Shown here: piece by piece, positions 51,841 to 61,285 of the stretch
Position numbering within the stretch: position 1 is the stretch's first letter
Layout of the letters: each line of letters opens with the position of its first letter
Assembly: GCA_934457115.1 (NCBI GenBank)
Contig: CAKSHI010000001.1
Span: 62,001-126,000 of the forward strand
Reading direction: 5' to 3'
Length of the DNA stretch: 64,000 nucleotides
Source of the DNA: an uncultured Eubacteriales bacterium
GTDB lineage: Bacteria > Bacillota > Clostridia > Oscillospirales > Acutalibacteraceae
Notes under the pieces: model-generated
Told to the model about the DNA's origin: nothing
Database searches by the model: none
What the model saw: the letters and a program-made list of their open reading frames with translations, nothing else
Translations under genes and position numbers: made by a program

Positions 51841-52227
51841 CTATCCTATCAAACACACTGCCATTTGAGTGATTTTTTCAAACAATGGCAATGATATTAG
51901 AATTATAGTCACTTTACCTGCAAGCTCTATCTTAGAGGATAATGCGCTTTCCCCCGCATCCCTGCAGGCATCTGACGAAAACTGAGTAAGAAAGCATATA
52001 CCCAATGCCTTAAATAAAATAGAAGCATACTCCAAAGGAAGTTTAGATTCCTCAACCAAGTCCTTTATTTGAGATATAAGTGGATTTATCGAAACAAGTA
52101 TAATTATAAATATTAATATGCCGCATACCAAAGATATAACCATTGAATATTCGGGATTATACTTCCTTAAAAGTACGCATATAATTGCCGCCATGACTGC
52201 TACCACACAAATTGATATTATATCCAT
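51841..52227 (-). CDS. spoIIIAD: Stage III sporulation protein AD
   Basis: The 128-residue protein has four hydrophobic segments and the family pattern VCGILIFIIILVSI, ILFKALGICFLTQFSSDACRDAGESALSSKIELAGK (the longer match is given only in part). SpoIIIAD is a small membrane subunit of the channel complex. It starts 3 bp after spoIIIAC. Confidence 0.92.
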   Translation of the reverse strand: MDIISICVVAVMAAIICVLLRKYNPEYSMVISLVCGILIFIIILVSINPLISQIKDLVEESKLPLEYASILFKALGICFLTQFSSDACRDAGESALSSKIELAGKVTIILISLPLFEKITQMAVCLIG

Positions 52228-52230
52228 ACT

Positions 52231-52431
52231 TTATAAACCAAAAATAGACTTTATCGACTTAAACAATACGTCTATTTGCTGGATAATCATCATCAATACT
52301 ACTATTAAACCGGCAAGTGTCGTCATCATGGCCTGCTCTTCTCGACCGGAACGTATCAAAAGTTGATTTAGTACTGCGACTATTATACCTATAGCGGCAA
52401 TCTTAAAAATTAGATCTATATCCATAAACAT
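52231..52431 (-). CDS. spoIIIAC: Stage III sporulation protein AC
   Basis: The 66-residue protein has two helices and the motif IDLIFKIAAIGIIVAVLNQLL with GREEQAMMTTLAGLIVVL, as expected for SpoIIIAC, the smallest subunit of the complex. Confidence 0.93.
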   Translation of the reverse strand: MFMDIDLIFKIAAIGIIVAVLNQLLIRSGREEQAMMTTLAGLIVVLMMIIQQIDVLFKSIKSIFGL

Positions 52432-52441
52432 CCCCCATCTT

Positions 52442-52948
52442 TCAACTAATAAGCAGTGTTATAGCTATCCCTATAAACAAACCAAGCATTAAATAAAGCC
52501 TAGATTTTCGCTTTTTTTCCTCTCTTGCGCTTTCAAGATAGGTATTTGCCATATCTATGTTTAATTTGCAATTGGAAAGCTGTCCCTCTATATCGCTTAC
52601 ACCAAGATTTTCTCCAAGTCCTTTTATAACATCTATATCCTCGGGCTTTAGACCATATCTTCCCCTTATATTCTCAACAGCGTTTTCCCATGAAGTATCC
52701 ATTGTATTTCCCTTATGTATCTCGCAAATACAAAACTCAAGTATATCAGCTACAAAAAATCTATTCTTATACTTTTCAAATATCTCGGGCAATGGAACTG
52801 CTGCATATCTTATCTCCGTCGATAAAAAGGACAAGAACTTTAGATATTTTTCATAGAACTCTACCCTTAGCGAAAGCTTACGAGACGCCGCATATCCTCC
52901 CATAGTCCCTGCAAAAATTAATATTATTGATCCTATTATTTTGAGCAT
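52442..52948 (-). CDS. spoIIIAB: Stage III sporulation protein AB
   Basis: The preferred start is MLKIIGSIILIF (52948); in-frame ATGs at 52957 and 52966 are possible. The product of about 168 residues has an N-terminal helix, a cytoplasmic helical region (FLSFLSTEIRYAAVPLPEIF, DIDVIKGLGENLG) and a C-terminal helix, like SpoIIIAB. Its start lies about 70 nt inside spoIIIAA, a long overlap for this operon. Confidence 0.9.
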   Translation of the reverse strand: MLKIIGSIILIFAGTMGGYAASRKLSLRVEFYEKYLKFLSFLSTEIRYAAVPLPEIFEKYKNRFFVADILEFCICEIHKGNTMDTSWENAVENIRGRYGLKPEDIDVIKGLGENLGVSDIEGQLSNCKLNIDMANTYLESAREEKKRKSRLYLMLGLFIGIAITLLIS

Positions 52949-53888
52949 ATATCTCATCAACTCCATATATCTTTTCTACTTCGCCGGGTTTGCTCCTGTC
53001 TTTTAGCATAACTATATTTGAAAATGCTCTTGTATCTAAAAGTCTTATTGCTTGTTTTCTTTTCAAAAGTTCGTCTATACTCCTTGCATGGATAGTGGAA
53101 ATTATGGATACACCGGCATTTAAGCCCTCCTCAATTGCTTCTATGTCACCTATATTACCAATTTCATCGCAAACTATGATATCAGGTGACATAGACCTTA
53201 GCGCCTGCATTATCCCCTCACCCTTTGGATATCCGTCCAAGACATCACAAAGACCTATATCATTTAAGCTTTCACCATTACTAATGCAGGCAAGTTCTCC
53301 CCTTTCATCCACAACAACCACCTTTTTTATGTCACTATATCTTCCCAAGGATAAATTTCTGGCTATATCTCTCAAAATGGTAGTTTTACCTGAAGACGGA
53401 GGTCCGACTATTAATACCCCCATATCCCATGGCACTCCCATATCAAACAAAACCTTGGATATATCCGTCTTTTGACGGGCAATTCTTATATTAATAGATG
53501 ATATATCCTTGACTGACAAAATATTTCCACTCGATGTTACCGCACTTCCGCAAATTCCTATTCTATGTCCACCATTTATGGTTATAAAACCATTCTTTAT
53601 TTCTTCTTGATGCGAGTAAACCGAATATGAGCAAATACTTTGAAAAATATTGTTTATAAGATTTTTACTTGATATCAACTCATTTCCATCAATCGCTTGA
53701 ACAAGCTCACCCGTGCAATTCAAAAAGTAAATCTTATTTTTTAAAACTACTGTTATAGGCTTCCCGGACCTTAGCCTAATCTCCTGCATCTCATTTTTTA
53801 AATTGCTCGGCATATTTTTAAAAAGTCGTCCTATATCACACCCAAGTATATTTAAAATAGAATTAAATGCATTTTCATTTTTAATCAC
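52878..53888 (-). CDS. spoIIIAA: Stage III sporulation protein AA (ATPase; GTG start)
   Basis: The start is the GTG at 53888, 6 nt after GGGGAGGG. The 336-residue ATPase has Walker A GPPSSGKTT, Walker B IIVCDEIG, and the ring of conserved residues seen in secretion-type ATPases (GISIISTIHAR-like segment near the C terminus). SpoIIIAA powers the mother-cell channel. The last 25 codons overlap spoIIIAB. Confidence 0.94.
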   Translation of the reverse strand: MIKNENAFNSILNILGCDIGRLFKNMPSNLKNEMQEIRLRSGKPITVVLKNKIYFLNCTGELVQAIDGNELISSKNLINNIFQSICSYSVYSHQEEIKNGFITINGGHRIGICGSAVTSSGNILSVKDISSINIRIARQKTDISKVLFDMGVPWDMGVLIVGPPSSGKTTILRDIARNLSLGRYSDIKKVVVVDERGELACISNGESLNDIGLCDVLDGYPKGEGIMQALRSMSPDIIVCDEIGNIGDIEAIEEGLNAGVSIISTIHARSIDELLKRKQAIRLLDTRAFSNIVMLKDRSKPGEVEKIYGVDEIYAQNNRINNINFCRDYGRICGVS

Positions 53889-54222
53889 ACTTGTCCCTCC
53901 CCATGGTAAATAAATATGTCCCACATAGCGGTTTTAGAACAACAAAAAAACTGCTGATTAAAATCAGCAGTTTTTTATTTTATATCTATCTTTATATAAT
54001 TAACTTTTTAATATACCAATAATACCCCTAATAAAAAAATAAAAAACAACCTACAAAACTACAATTGGGAAATCGCAAATTTGAAGTTGTTTTCGAGTTT
54101 TACCTATAGCTGCTGTATAAACACAACAACTATATTATATACTTATGCTATTTTAGGTACTTAGGTACTTAAAACAACAATAAGTACATAACATGCAATC
54201 TTTACATCACTTTTACCTTTTC

Positions 54223-54246
54223 ATCTAGTATAAATCTATACTAGAT
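54223..54246. repeat. Perfect 10-bp inverted repeat
   Basis: ATCTAGTATA-AATC-TATACTAGAT, about 340 bp upstream of the spoIIIAA start. Confidence 0.6.
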
Positions 54247-54292
54247 ATTATATTACCAGCAAAATAGGTCGAAGTCAAACAAAAAATGAAGA

Positions 54293-54310
54293 TTTGTTTA
54301 CATAAACAAA
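54293..54310. repeat. Perfect 8-bp inverted repeat
   Basis: TTTGTTTA-CA-TAAACAAA, in the same gap and close to a second shorter repeat (GTGAA...TTCAC, 54315-54329). Confidence 0.6.
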
Positions 54311-54491
54311 AATCGTGAATTTATTTCACAATTTTGTGTCAATTTTATACATTTACACTTTCAACCAAATATATCTCTTATAAATTTCCGTATTTATAAT
54401 TGCTTATGTATATAAAATTTGTATTTCTTTTTTGATTCTTTAGAATTCTATATCTAATTACTTATGTATATTATAAACCAAACGTAATAAC

Positions 54492-54532
54492 AATGGGTAG
54501 ATATATGAATATTCATCACATATCTGCCCATT
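54492..54532 (-). terminator. Hairpin after cysK
   Basis: AATGGGTAGATAT pairs with ATATCTGCCCATT around an inner TGAAT/ATTCA stem. It lies 20 bp past the cysK stop. The T-tail is weak. Confidence 0.55.
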
Positions 54533-54552
54533 TATCTACAACAAGTTCCTAA

Positions 54553-55485
54553 CTATTCTTCATACAAATTGGTTGATAAATACCTTTGGCCGCTGTCAGG
54601 CAAGAGAACTACTATATTTTTATCTCTATTCTCTTCACGTTTTGCAAGTTCTAATGAAGCACAAAGTGCAGCCCCTGAAGACATACCAACTAATACTCCC
54701 TCTAATTTAGCCATATCTCTGCAGGCTTTAAATGCATCCTCGTCCTTTATGGCTATTATTTCATCCGGGATACTCTCGTCATATATCGAAGGTACAAAAC
54801 CCGCGCCTATTCCTTGAATGGCATGTTTTCCAGGGGTCCCCTTAGAAAGCACCGGCGAACCCTTAGGTTCTACTGCAACAATTTTCACATTATCTATCTT
54901 GTCTTTCAAAACCTTTCCAACACCTATCAATGTACCTGAGGTACCAACTCCCGCTACGAAAATATCAACTTTTTTATCAGTATCCTCTAGGATTTCCAGT
55001 GCCGTAGTCTTTTCATGCGCCAAAACATTTGCCTTATTGTCAAATTGAGACGGCATAAATGAATTGTCTATTTCATTTAAAAGTTCTTTTGCCTTATTAA
55101 TAGCTCCATTCATGCCAAGAGCACCCTTAGTAAGGACAATTTCAGCCCCAAAAGCCTTTAGAATATTTATCCTTTCCTTGCTCATAGTATCCGGCATCGT
55201 CAAAATAACTCTATACCCTTTGGAAGCACCAATCGACGCAAGTCCTATACCCGTATTCCCGCTGGTAGGTTCTATTATGGTAGCTCCTTCTTTCAAAATG
55301 CCTTTTTTAACTGCATCTTCTATCATAAAAAAGGCTGCCCTATCCTTTACACTGCCGGACGGATTAAAATATTCCAGTTTAGCAATTATGTTCGCATGTA
55401 CATTATTTTTTTCACAATAGTTTTTTAGATAAAGCATGGGTGTGTTGCCAATTAGATCTGTAATGTTGTTCGCAATATTCTTCAT
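54553..55485 (-). CDS. cysK: Cysteine synthase A (O-acetylserine sulfhydrylase)
   Basis: CysK makes L-cysteine from O-acetylserine and sulfide. The 310-residue fold-type II PLP enzyme has the Schiff-base Lys47 in NPSGSVKDRA, the substrate loop EPTSGNTGIGLA, and the phosphate-binding GVGTSGTLIGVG. AAGGAG precedes the ATG. No cysE or other sulfur gene is adjacent. Confidence 0.95.
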   Translation of the reverse strand: MKNIANNITDLIGNTPMLYLKNYCEKNNVHANIIAKLEYFNPSGSVKDRAAFFMIEDAVKKGILKEGATIIEPTSGNTGIGLASIGASKGYRVILTMPDTMSKERINILKAFGAEIVLTKGALGMNGAINKAKELLNEIDNSFMPSQFDNKANVLAHEKTTALEILEDTDKKVDIFVAGVGTSGTLIGVGKVLKDKIDNVKIVAVEPKGSPVLSKGTPGKHAIQGIGAGFVPSIYDESIPDEIIAIKDEDAFKACRDMAKLEGVLVGMSSGAALCASLELAKREENRDKNIVVLLPDSGQRYLSTNLYEE

Positions 55486-55577
55486 AATAATCTCCTTATA
55501 TCAAAAATCATATCAATTATTATTATTTCACAATAGATTATTTAATTCACAAAAATAAATATAACTTGATAATTTAC

Positions 55578-55615
55578 CTATAGAAAAATGGATAGCAAAT
55601 AATGCTATCCATTTT
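55578..55615 (-). terminator. Terminator of the nucleoside operon
   Basis: On the minus strand AAAATGGATAGCA / TGCTATCCATTTT forms a 13-bp stem followed by TTCTATAG. Confidence 0.82.
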
Positions 55616-55634
55616 AGTTATAGAGCTATCTATA

Positions 55635-56960
55635 TTATAAAAAACGTTCAATATTATCTTTGGACACTCTTGCGTATATTATAGGCTCTTCTTTTGGTTG
55701 ATCCTTAGAAAATTCAATAGAATCAAGCAAGGTCTTTGAAGCTATATCACATTTTTCTTCGCTAGATGAGAATAATGTAGCTATCTTCTCGCCAACCTTT
55801 ACATAATCACCTATTTTTTTATCTAAGATGATTCCTGCGCTGTAATCTATAGAGCTTTCCTTAGTTTCTCTTCCTGCTCCTAAAAGCATAGATGCTATGC
55901 CACATTTTTCGGTATCCATAGAGAATATGTAGCCTTCCTTGTCGGAGAAAACTTCTTTTTGTACTTTTGCCTTCTCAAAGTTGTTGTAGTCATCAAGAAC
56001 AGCTACATCTCCACCTTGAGCTTTTACCATCTCTTTTAGTTTATCGTAAGCTTTACCGCTTTCAAGAGTTTGTTTTGCCATGTTATAGCATTCTTCCAAT
56101 GTACCCTTATTTGCAAGGAAAAGCATATTTGAAGCAAGGTCTAAGCATATTTCTAAAAGGTCCTTAGGTCCTCTTCCTTTTAGAACCTCACATACTTCCA
56201 TAATTTCAAGGGAATTTCCTATTGCATTTCCTAATGGTCTATTCATATCTGTAATCAAGGCAATTACTCTTCTTCCAACATGCTCGCCTATAGATACCAT
56301 AGCCTTAGCAAGTTCAATAGCCTGGTCTATGTTCTTAACAAATGCTCCACTTCCAACCTTAACATCAAGCAAAATACAGTCAGATCCGGCAGCAATTTTT
56401 TTACTCATTATGCTCGATGCGATTAATGGGATGCTCTCTACGGTAGCAGTTACATCCCTTAATGCATATAGTTTTTTGTCTGCAGGTACGATATTCCCTG
56501 ACTGGCCGATTACACTCACGCCAACATTTTTTACTATATCAAAGAACTTATCTCTTTCTATAGCTGTTTGCATACCCGGTATGGATTCCATTTTATCTAT
56601 AGTTCCGCCGGTATGGCCAAGACCTCTTCCGGACATCTTTGCAACGGGTACCCCTAAGCAAGCTACTATTGAAGAAATAATCAAAGTAGTCTTGTCGCCT
56701 ACACCGCCTGTACTGTGCTTATCAACCTTTATTCCCGGTATAGAGGAAAGATCTATCATTTCACCTGATTCTGCCATACATTTTGTAAGTGTCGCCGTCT
56801 CCTGCGATGTCATACCTTTAAAATATATAGCCATCAAAAGGGCGGAAACTTGATAATCCGGTATAGAACCATCAACATATCCCTTAACAAAGAATTCTAT
56901 TTCCTCATTTGATAAAACTTCACCGTTTCTCTTTTTTACAATAACATCATACATTCTCAT
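55635..56960 (-). CDS. pdp: Pyrimidine-nucleoside phosphorylase
   Basis: The 441-residue enzyme phosphorolyses uridine, thymidine and deoxyuridine. It contains KHSTGGVGDKTTL, GRGLGHTGGTIDKMES, and the lid domain with VKVGSGAF. The C-terminal domain is of PYNP type (IGDYVKVGEKIATLF). It is the last gene of the salvage operon, 15 bp after deoC. Confidence 0.95.
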   Translation of the reverse strand: MRMYDVIVKKRNGEVLSNEEIEFFVKGYVDGSIPDYQVSALLMAIYFKGMTSQETATLTKCMAESGEMIDLSSIPGIKVDKHSTGGVGDKTTLIISSIVACLGVPVAKMSGRGLGHTGGTIDKMESIPGMQTAIERDKFFDIVKNVGVSVIGQSGNIVPADKKLYALRDVTATVESIPLIASSIMSKKIAAGSDCILLDVKVGSGAFVKNIDQAIELAKAMVSIGEHVGRRVIALITDMNRPLGNAIGNSLEIMEVCEVLKGRGPKDLLEICLDLASNMLFLANKGTLEECYNMAKQTLESGKAYDKLKEMVKAQGGDVAVLDDYNNFEKAKVQKEVFSDKEGYIFSMDTEKCGIASMLLGAGRETKESSIDYSAGIILDKKIGDYVKVGEKIATLFSSSEEKCDIASKTLLDSIEFSKDQPKEEPIIYARVSKDNIERFL

Positions 56961-56975
56961 TAAAATGCACCTCTT

Positions 56976-57641
56976 TTAATATCCTGAAGACTCTTGATTA
57001 TTAATAAGTTTTATAATTCTGCTTGTTCCAAGCCTATCGGCCCCTAAATTAATAAACTTTTCTGCATCTTCAAGACTTTTAATTCCGCCGGCTGCTTTTA
57101 TTTTTACATCTTTGCCAACATTCTTAGCAAATAACTCAATATCCTCAAATGTTGCACCGCCGGTTGAAAATCCGGTTGAAGTTTTTATAAAGTTTGCCTT
57201 AGCCTCAGTCACGATTTCACATAACTTAACCTTTTCTTCGTCACTTAATAGGCAAGTTTCGATTATAACTTTTAGAATTTTGTCTTTACAAGCTTTTTTT
57301 ACAGCTTTTATTTCTTCTAAAACCTCATTAAACATTTTATCCTTAACATAGCCAAGGTTGATAACCATATCGATTTCATCCGCACCGTTTTTTATTGCAT
57401 CTTCAGTCTCAAATACTTTAGTAGCAGTTGTACTATATCCATTTGGAAAACCTATAACAGTGCAAATAGCAATTTTGTCCCCTACATACTCCTTTGCTCT
57501 TTTTACATATGATGCAGGTATACAAACTGATGCAACATTATATTTTATACCATCGTCACATATTTTTTTTATTTCCTCGAAAGTAGCTGTTTGGGAAAGC
57601 AATGTATGATCAACTTTGCTTAATATATCTTTATTATCCAT
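56976..57641 (-). CDS. deoC: Deoxyribose-phosphate aldolase
   Basis: DeoC splits 2-deoxyribose 5-phosphate into glyceraldehyde 3-phosphate and acetaldehyde. The 221-residue TIM-barrel protein has DHTLL near the N terminus, EIDMVINLG, LKVIIETCLL, and the Schiff-base lysine in FIKTSTGFSTGGAT. It follows the permease genes by about 20 bp. Confidence 0.96.
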   Translation of the reverse strand: MDNKDILSKVDHTLLSQTATFEEIKKICDDGIKYNVASVCIPASYVKRAKEYVGDKIAICTVIGFPNGYSTTATKVFETEDAIKNGADEIDMVINLGYVKDKMFNEVLEEIKAVKKACKDKILKVIIETCLLSDEEKVKLCEIVTEAKANFIKTSTGFSTGGATFEDIELFAKNVGKDVKIKAAGGIKSLEDAEKFINLGADRLGTSRIIKLINNQESSGY

Positions 57642-57662
57642 GTTAAACTCCTATTTACAATT

Positions 57663-58589
57663 TTATCTCTTTCCTTTTTCATATGGCTCACCATCTGCTT
57701 TTGGAGCAACTGAACGGCCAACGAAAAGTATAAGAACAATAATGGTAAGAATATAAGGAATCATTGCCAATACTTCGGATGGTAATATAGCATTTCCTCC
57801 GCCAAGCATTACAACTAAAGCTTGAGCAAATCCAAAAAGCATACATGCCCCATATGCTCCAAACGGAGTCCATTTACCAAATATAACTGCCGCTAGGGCG
57901 ATAAATCCTTGACCACTTATAACAGTTGGCGCAAACTGAGATACAACTGCTAAAGTCATTGAAGCTCCACCAAAGCCTGCAAGCATTCCTGATAATAAAA
58001 CGCATATGTACCTTGTAAGAGAAACGTTAACTCCCAAAGTGTCAGCAGCTGCAGGATGTTCACCTACTGAACGTACTCTTAATCCCCATTTTGTTTTATA
58101 GAATATAAACCAAACAATAGCGGTTAATATAAGTGCTATAAAAGCTGTCATATCAACACTTAAATTAGAAAGTAGCGAACCTTCCTTGAATGAAGATCCA
58201 TCCCAAAGTTTAGGAAGCTTGTTTGTTACAGTTCTACTCATTGTAGCACCATTAAACGTAACCTTACACAAAAACAATGCAAGCCCGGGCCCTATAAGGT
58301 TAATTGCCATACCTACTATTGTTTGATCTGCCTTAAAATTGATAGCAGCTATAGCAAGAAGCAATGCAATTAAGCTTCCTGAAAGTCCTGCGACTAAAAA
58401 TCCCAACCATGGATTTCCGGTAAAATATCCAACAGTTGCTCCAGTGAATGCTCCTATAACCATCATGCCTTCTATACCTATGTTTACAACTCCGGCACGT
58501 TCAGAAATTACTCCTCCCAAAGCTCCAAATATGAGTGGAGTAGAATACATTAATGTTATTCCTATAATAACTACTATATTAGTCAGCAT
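57663..58589 (-). CDS. Nucleoside ABC transporter permease (NupQ-like)
   Basis: The 308-residue membrane protein is a branched-chain-type (BPD_transp_2) permease with about eight or nine helices. The pattern LIFGALGGVISERAGVVNIGIEGMM is typical of purine and nucleoside permeases of the BmpA systems. It overlaps the upstream permease by 11 nt and pairs with it to form the channel. Confidence 0.9.
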   Translation of the reverse strand: MLTNIVVIIGITLMYSTPLIFGALGGVISERAGVVNIGIEGMMVIGAFTGATVGYFTGNPWLGFLVAGLSGSLIALLLAIAAINFKADQTIVGMAINLIGPGLALFLCKVTFNGATMSRTVTNKLPKLWDGSSFKEGSLLSNLSVDMTAFIALILTAIVWFIFYKTKWGLRVRSVGEHPAAADTLGVNVSLTRYICVLLSGMLAGFGGASMTLAVVSQFAPTVISGQGFIALAAVIFGKWTPFGAYGACMLFGFAQALVVMLGGGNAILPSEVLAMIPYILTIIVLILFVGRSVAPKADGEPYEKGKR

Positions 58590-59709
58590 CTTTCTTCACC
58601 CTTTTCCTTTCAAGCCTATCTGCCAATACAGGAACTATTCTTGTAAGTGCTACAAAGAATACTATGGTTCCTATCATAATATTAATAATTTCACTTGGCG
58701 CTCCGGTTTCAAACTGAACTGAACGTCCGCCATAAATCAATCCGCTAAATAAGAGTCCTGCAAATATACAGCCTATTGGTGAACTATTTGCAATCAAAGC
58801 TACTGATAAGCCGTTAAAACCATTATTTTCAAAGACAGAAAGGACTGAAACATTATGAGGGGTAATTCCCATTACCGTAATGGCCCCTGCAAGACCTGAT
58901 ATAGCACCGGAGATAAGCATTGATTGTAGTATGTTCTTATCAACATCTATACCTGCACATCTTGAAGAATTAGGGTTAAAGCCAACCGCTCTTAATTCAT
59001 AACCTTTTGTTGTCTTGTATAACAAGAACCAAGCTACAATTGCAACTAATATAGCAATTAATATTCCGATATTAACATCGGTTTTTAAAACTACGTCTGC
59101 AACATAAGGGTTCTTCTTTAAAGTAGCAATTCCTTCTTTACTTTCCTTCATATTCCTAAAAAGGGTGATAAGTCCGGAATTATTTATATCATATGTACCC
59201 GTCGTGTTAGGTTTGTGGAATGTCTTACTATTAGAAATATAATTTAAGAAGTAAAGTGCAATCCAGTTTAACATAATACTTGTTATTACTTCATGAATAC
59301 CAAATCTGGCTTTCAAGAAACCAACAATAGAACCATATACGCCGCCGGCTAAAATACCTACCAACATAAGCATAGGAATTTGTATTATAGGATGAAAATT
59401 AAATGTTATACCAAATATAACAGCAGTCACTGAGCCAATAATAAACTGACCTTCTGATCCTATGTTGAAAAGACCTGTTTTAAATGCAAATGCAACACTC
59501 ACACCTGTAAGAATTATAGGTGTTGCCTTAATAATTACATTAGCAACTGACTTTGGTCTTGCAAATATTCCTTTAAACATTACACCAATAATTTCAAATG
59601 GGTTATATCCCGCAAAAGCTAAGATTATAGATGCAACTATAAATCCACACAAAATAGCTATAAATGTTGAGGTTATTGGTTTTTTTAGTATTTTAACAGT
59701 TAGATTCAT
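58579..59709 (-). CDS. Nucleoside ABC transporter permease (NupP-like)
   Basis: The 376-residue permease has about ten helices and the LTGVSVAFAFKTGLFNIGSEGQ segment of this family, followed by an extracytoplasmic loop (about 155-210). It overlaps the ATPase gene by 17 nt and the downstream permease by 11 nt, which implies tightly coupled translation. Confidence 0.9.
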   Translation of the reverse strand: MNLTVKILKKPITSTFIAILCGFIVASIILAFAGYNPFEIIGVMFKGIFARPKSVANVIIKATPIILTGVSVAFAFKTGLFNIGSEGQFIIGSVTAVIFGITFNFHPIIQIPMLMLVGILAGGVYGSIVGFLKARFGIHEVITSIMLNWIALYFLNYISNSKTFHKPNTTGTYDINNSGLITLFRNMKESKEGIATLKKNPYVADVVLKTDVNIGILIAILVAIVAWFLLYKTTKGYELRAVGFNPNSSRCAGIDVDKNILQSMLISGAISGLAGAITVMGITPHNVSVLSVFENNGFNGLSVALIANSSPIGCIFAGLLFSGLIYGGRSVQFETGAPSEIINIMIGTIVFFVALTRIVPVLADRLERKRVKKDAD

Positions 59710-61234
59710 TTCTCTTACCTCCCGCCATAAGTAGACCTATAGTGCTTTCATCAGCCTCATTTTGCTTGAATGTCTCGACAATCGAACCATCATACATTAC
59801 GGCTATAGTATCCGATACATGCCTTACTTCATCAAGCTCAAATGATACCAAAAGTATTGCCTTTCCTTGGTCACGTAAATTTACCAGGGTCTTATGTATA
59901 TACTCAATTGCACCAACATCCAAACCTCTTGTAGGCTGAACCGCAATTAGTAAATCCGGGTCATTCGAGACTTCTCTTGCAATAATAACCTTTTGTTGAT
60001 TTCCTCCTGACAATCCTCTAACAGGATAGTCCTCACATTCGGCAGGTCTTACATCATAATCACTTATAAGTTTTCTTGTAAACTCTTTGATTTTATCATA
60101 ATTCAAAATGCCTTTATTAGAAAATGGTTTTTCTCTATACTTTTCAAATACGGCATTGTAAGCAACAGGGAAATCCAAAATAAGTCCGCTTTTATGTCTA
60201 TCTTCATGTATAGTGGATACCTTGTTGTCTATTACATATCTAGGTGTCGTATTTTGAATTTCTTTTCCATTTATTTTAATGGTACCGCTTTCGCACTTGG
60301 TCATTGAAGTAATAGCCTCAACCAACTCTTTTTGACCGTTGCCATCTATTCCTGCGATTCCTACTATTTCACCTTTTCTGACTGAAAGAGAAAGATTTTT
60401 TACTTTATCTATATTTCTTTCGTCCTTTACTGTTAAGTCCTTTATTTCTAGGACTACCTCTTTAGGCTCTGCAGGAGTCTTTTCAACAATAAGACGAACT
60501 TCACTTCCTACCATCATAGTAGCAAGGTCACTTTGTTCTACATCCTTAACCTTTACTTTGTCTATGTATTTTCCTCTTCTTATAATAGTACATTCATCAG
60601 AGGATTCTTTAATTTCTTTAAGTTTATGAGTGATTATTATAATGGTTTTTCCATCTTTTATAAGGTTGTGCATAATCTTTAAAAGGTCTTCTATCTCTTG
60701 AGGAGTCAACACTGCTGTAGGTTCATCCAAGATAAGTAGTTCTACTCCACGATACAATGCCTTTAAAATTTCTACACGCTGCTGCATTCCAACTGAGATA
60801 TCCTCTATCTTAGCATCAGGGTCAACCTCTAAACCATACTTTTCAACAATTTCTTTTAGCTCTTTTTTAGCTCTTTTCATGTCGATAATGCCGAATTTAT
60901 TGGTTACTTCTCTTCCCAAAATAATATTCTCAGTAACGGTAAAATTATCTACCAACATAAAGTGTTGATGCACCATACCTATTTTATTTTCAATAGCAAC
61001 ATGAGGATTCTTTATGTTAATCTTTTGACCGTTTAAATAAATTTCTCCCTCATCTGCTTGATATAAACCATAAAGTATATTCATTAAAGTACTTTTACCA
61101 GCACCATTTTCACCTAGAATTGCGTGTATAGTGCCTTTTTTAACATCTAAGGACATATCTGTCAGTACCTTATTTTTACCAAATGATTTATTTATATTTC
61201 TCATTTGTACTGCATATTCTTCGCTTATTTTCAT
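59693..61234 (-). CDS. Nucleoside ABC transporter ATP-binding protein (NupO-like)
   Basis: The 513-residue protein has two ABC domains. The first has Walker A GENGAGKST, signature SVGMQQRVE and Walker B LLILDEPTAV. The second has a weak Walker A (GIDGNGQKE) and the signature LSGGNQQKV, a pattern usual for the tandem-domain ATPases of sugar and nucleoside importers. It energises the two permeases. Confidence 0.93.
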   Translation of the reverse strand: MKISEEYAVQMRNINKSFGKNKVLTDMSLDVKKGTIHAILGENGAGKSTLMNILYGLYQADEGEIYLNGQKINIKNPHVAIENKIGMVHQHFMLVDNFTVTENIILGREVTNKFGIIDMKRAKKELKEIVEKYGLEVDPDAKIEDISVGMQQRVEILKALYRGVELLILDEPTAVLTPQEIEDLLKIMHNLIKDGKTIIIITHKLKEIKESSDECTIIRRGKYIDKVKVKDVEQSDLATMMVGSEVRLIVEKTPAEPKEVVLEIKDLTVKDERNIDKVKNLSLSVRKGEIVGIAGIDGNGQKELVEAITSMTKCESGTIKINGKEIQNTTPRYVIDNKVSTIHEDRHKSGLILDFPVAYNAVFEKYREKPFSNKGILNYDKIKEFTRKLISDYDVRPAECEDYPVRGLSGGNQQKVIIAREVSNDPDLLIAVQPTRGLDVGAIEYIHKTLVNLRDQGKAILLVSFELDEVRHVSDTIAVMYDGSIVETFKQNEADESTIGLLMAGGKRNESNC

Positions 61235-61285
61235 TAAGTTCTGCCCCCTTTAGGCTATTGTTTTAAATTTAAACTTTATAAATTT

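Larger units (their letters stand above)
53889..54552. other. Intergenic region upstream of spoIIIA and downstream of cysK
   Basis: No gene is supported in these 664 bp. The region contains a symmetric hairpin at 53943-53975 (AAAAAACTGCTGATT / AATCAGCAGTTTTTT), a direct repeat TAGGTACT-TAGGTACT near 54153, and perfect inverted repeats at 54223-54246 and 54293-54310. The cysK terminator hairpin lies at 54492-54532. A spoIIIA promoter (expected to be of the sigma-E type) was not identified with confidence. Confidence 0.55.

Noticed and set aside
52990..53475. 161-codon open frame antisense to spoIIIAA, and similar antisense frames over pdp, cysK and deoC
   Set aside because: These lack ribosome-binding sites and family features and lie opposite well-defined genes.
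59693..61234. Weak second Walker A in the nucleoside importer ATPase as a sign of inactivation
   Set aside because: A degenerate motif in the second domain is usual for tandem-domain sugar and nucleoside importer ATPases, unlike the changes in the MalK-like protein at 33977.
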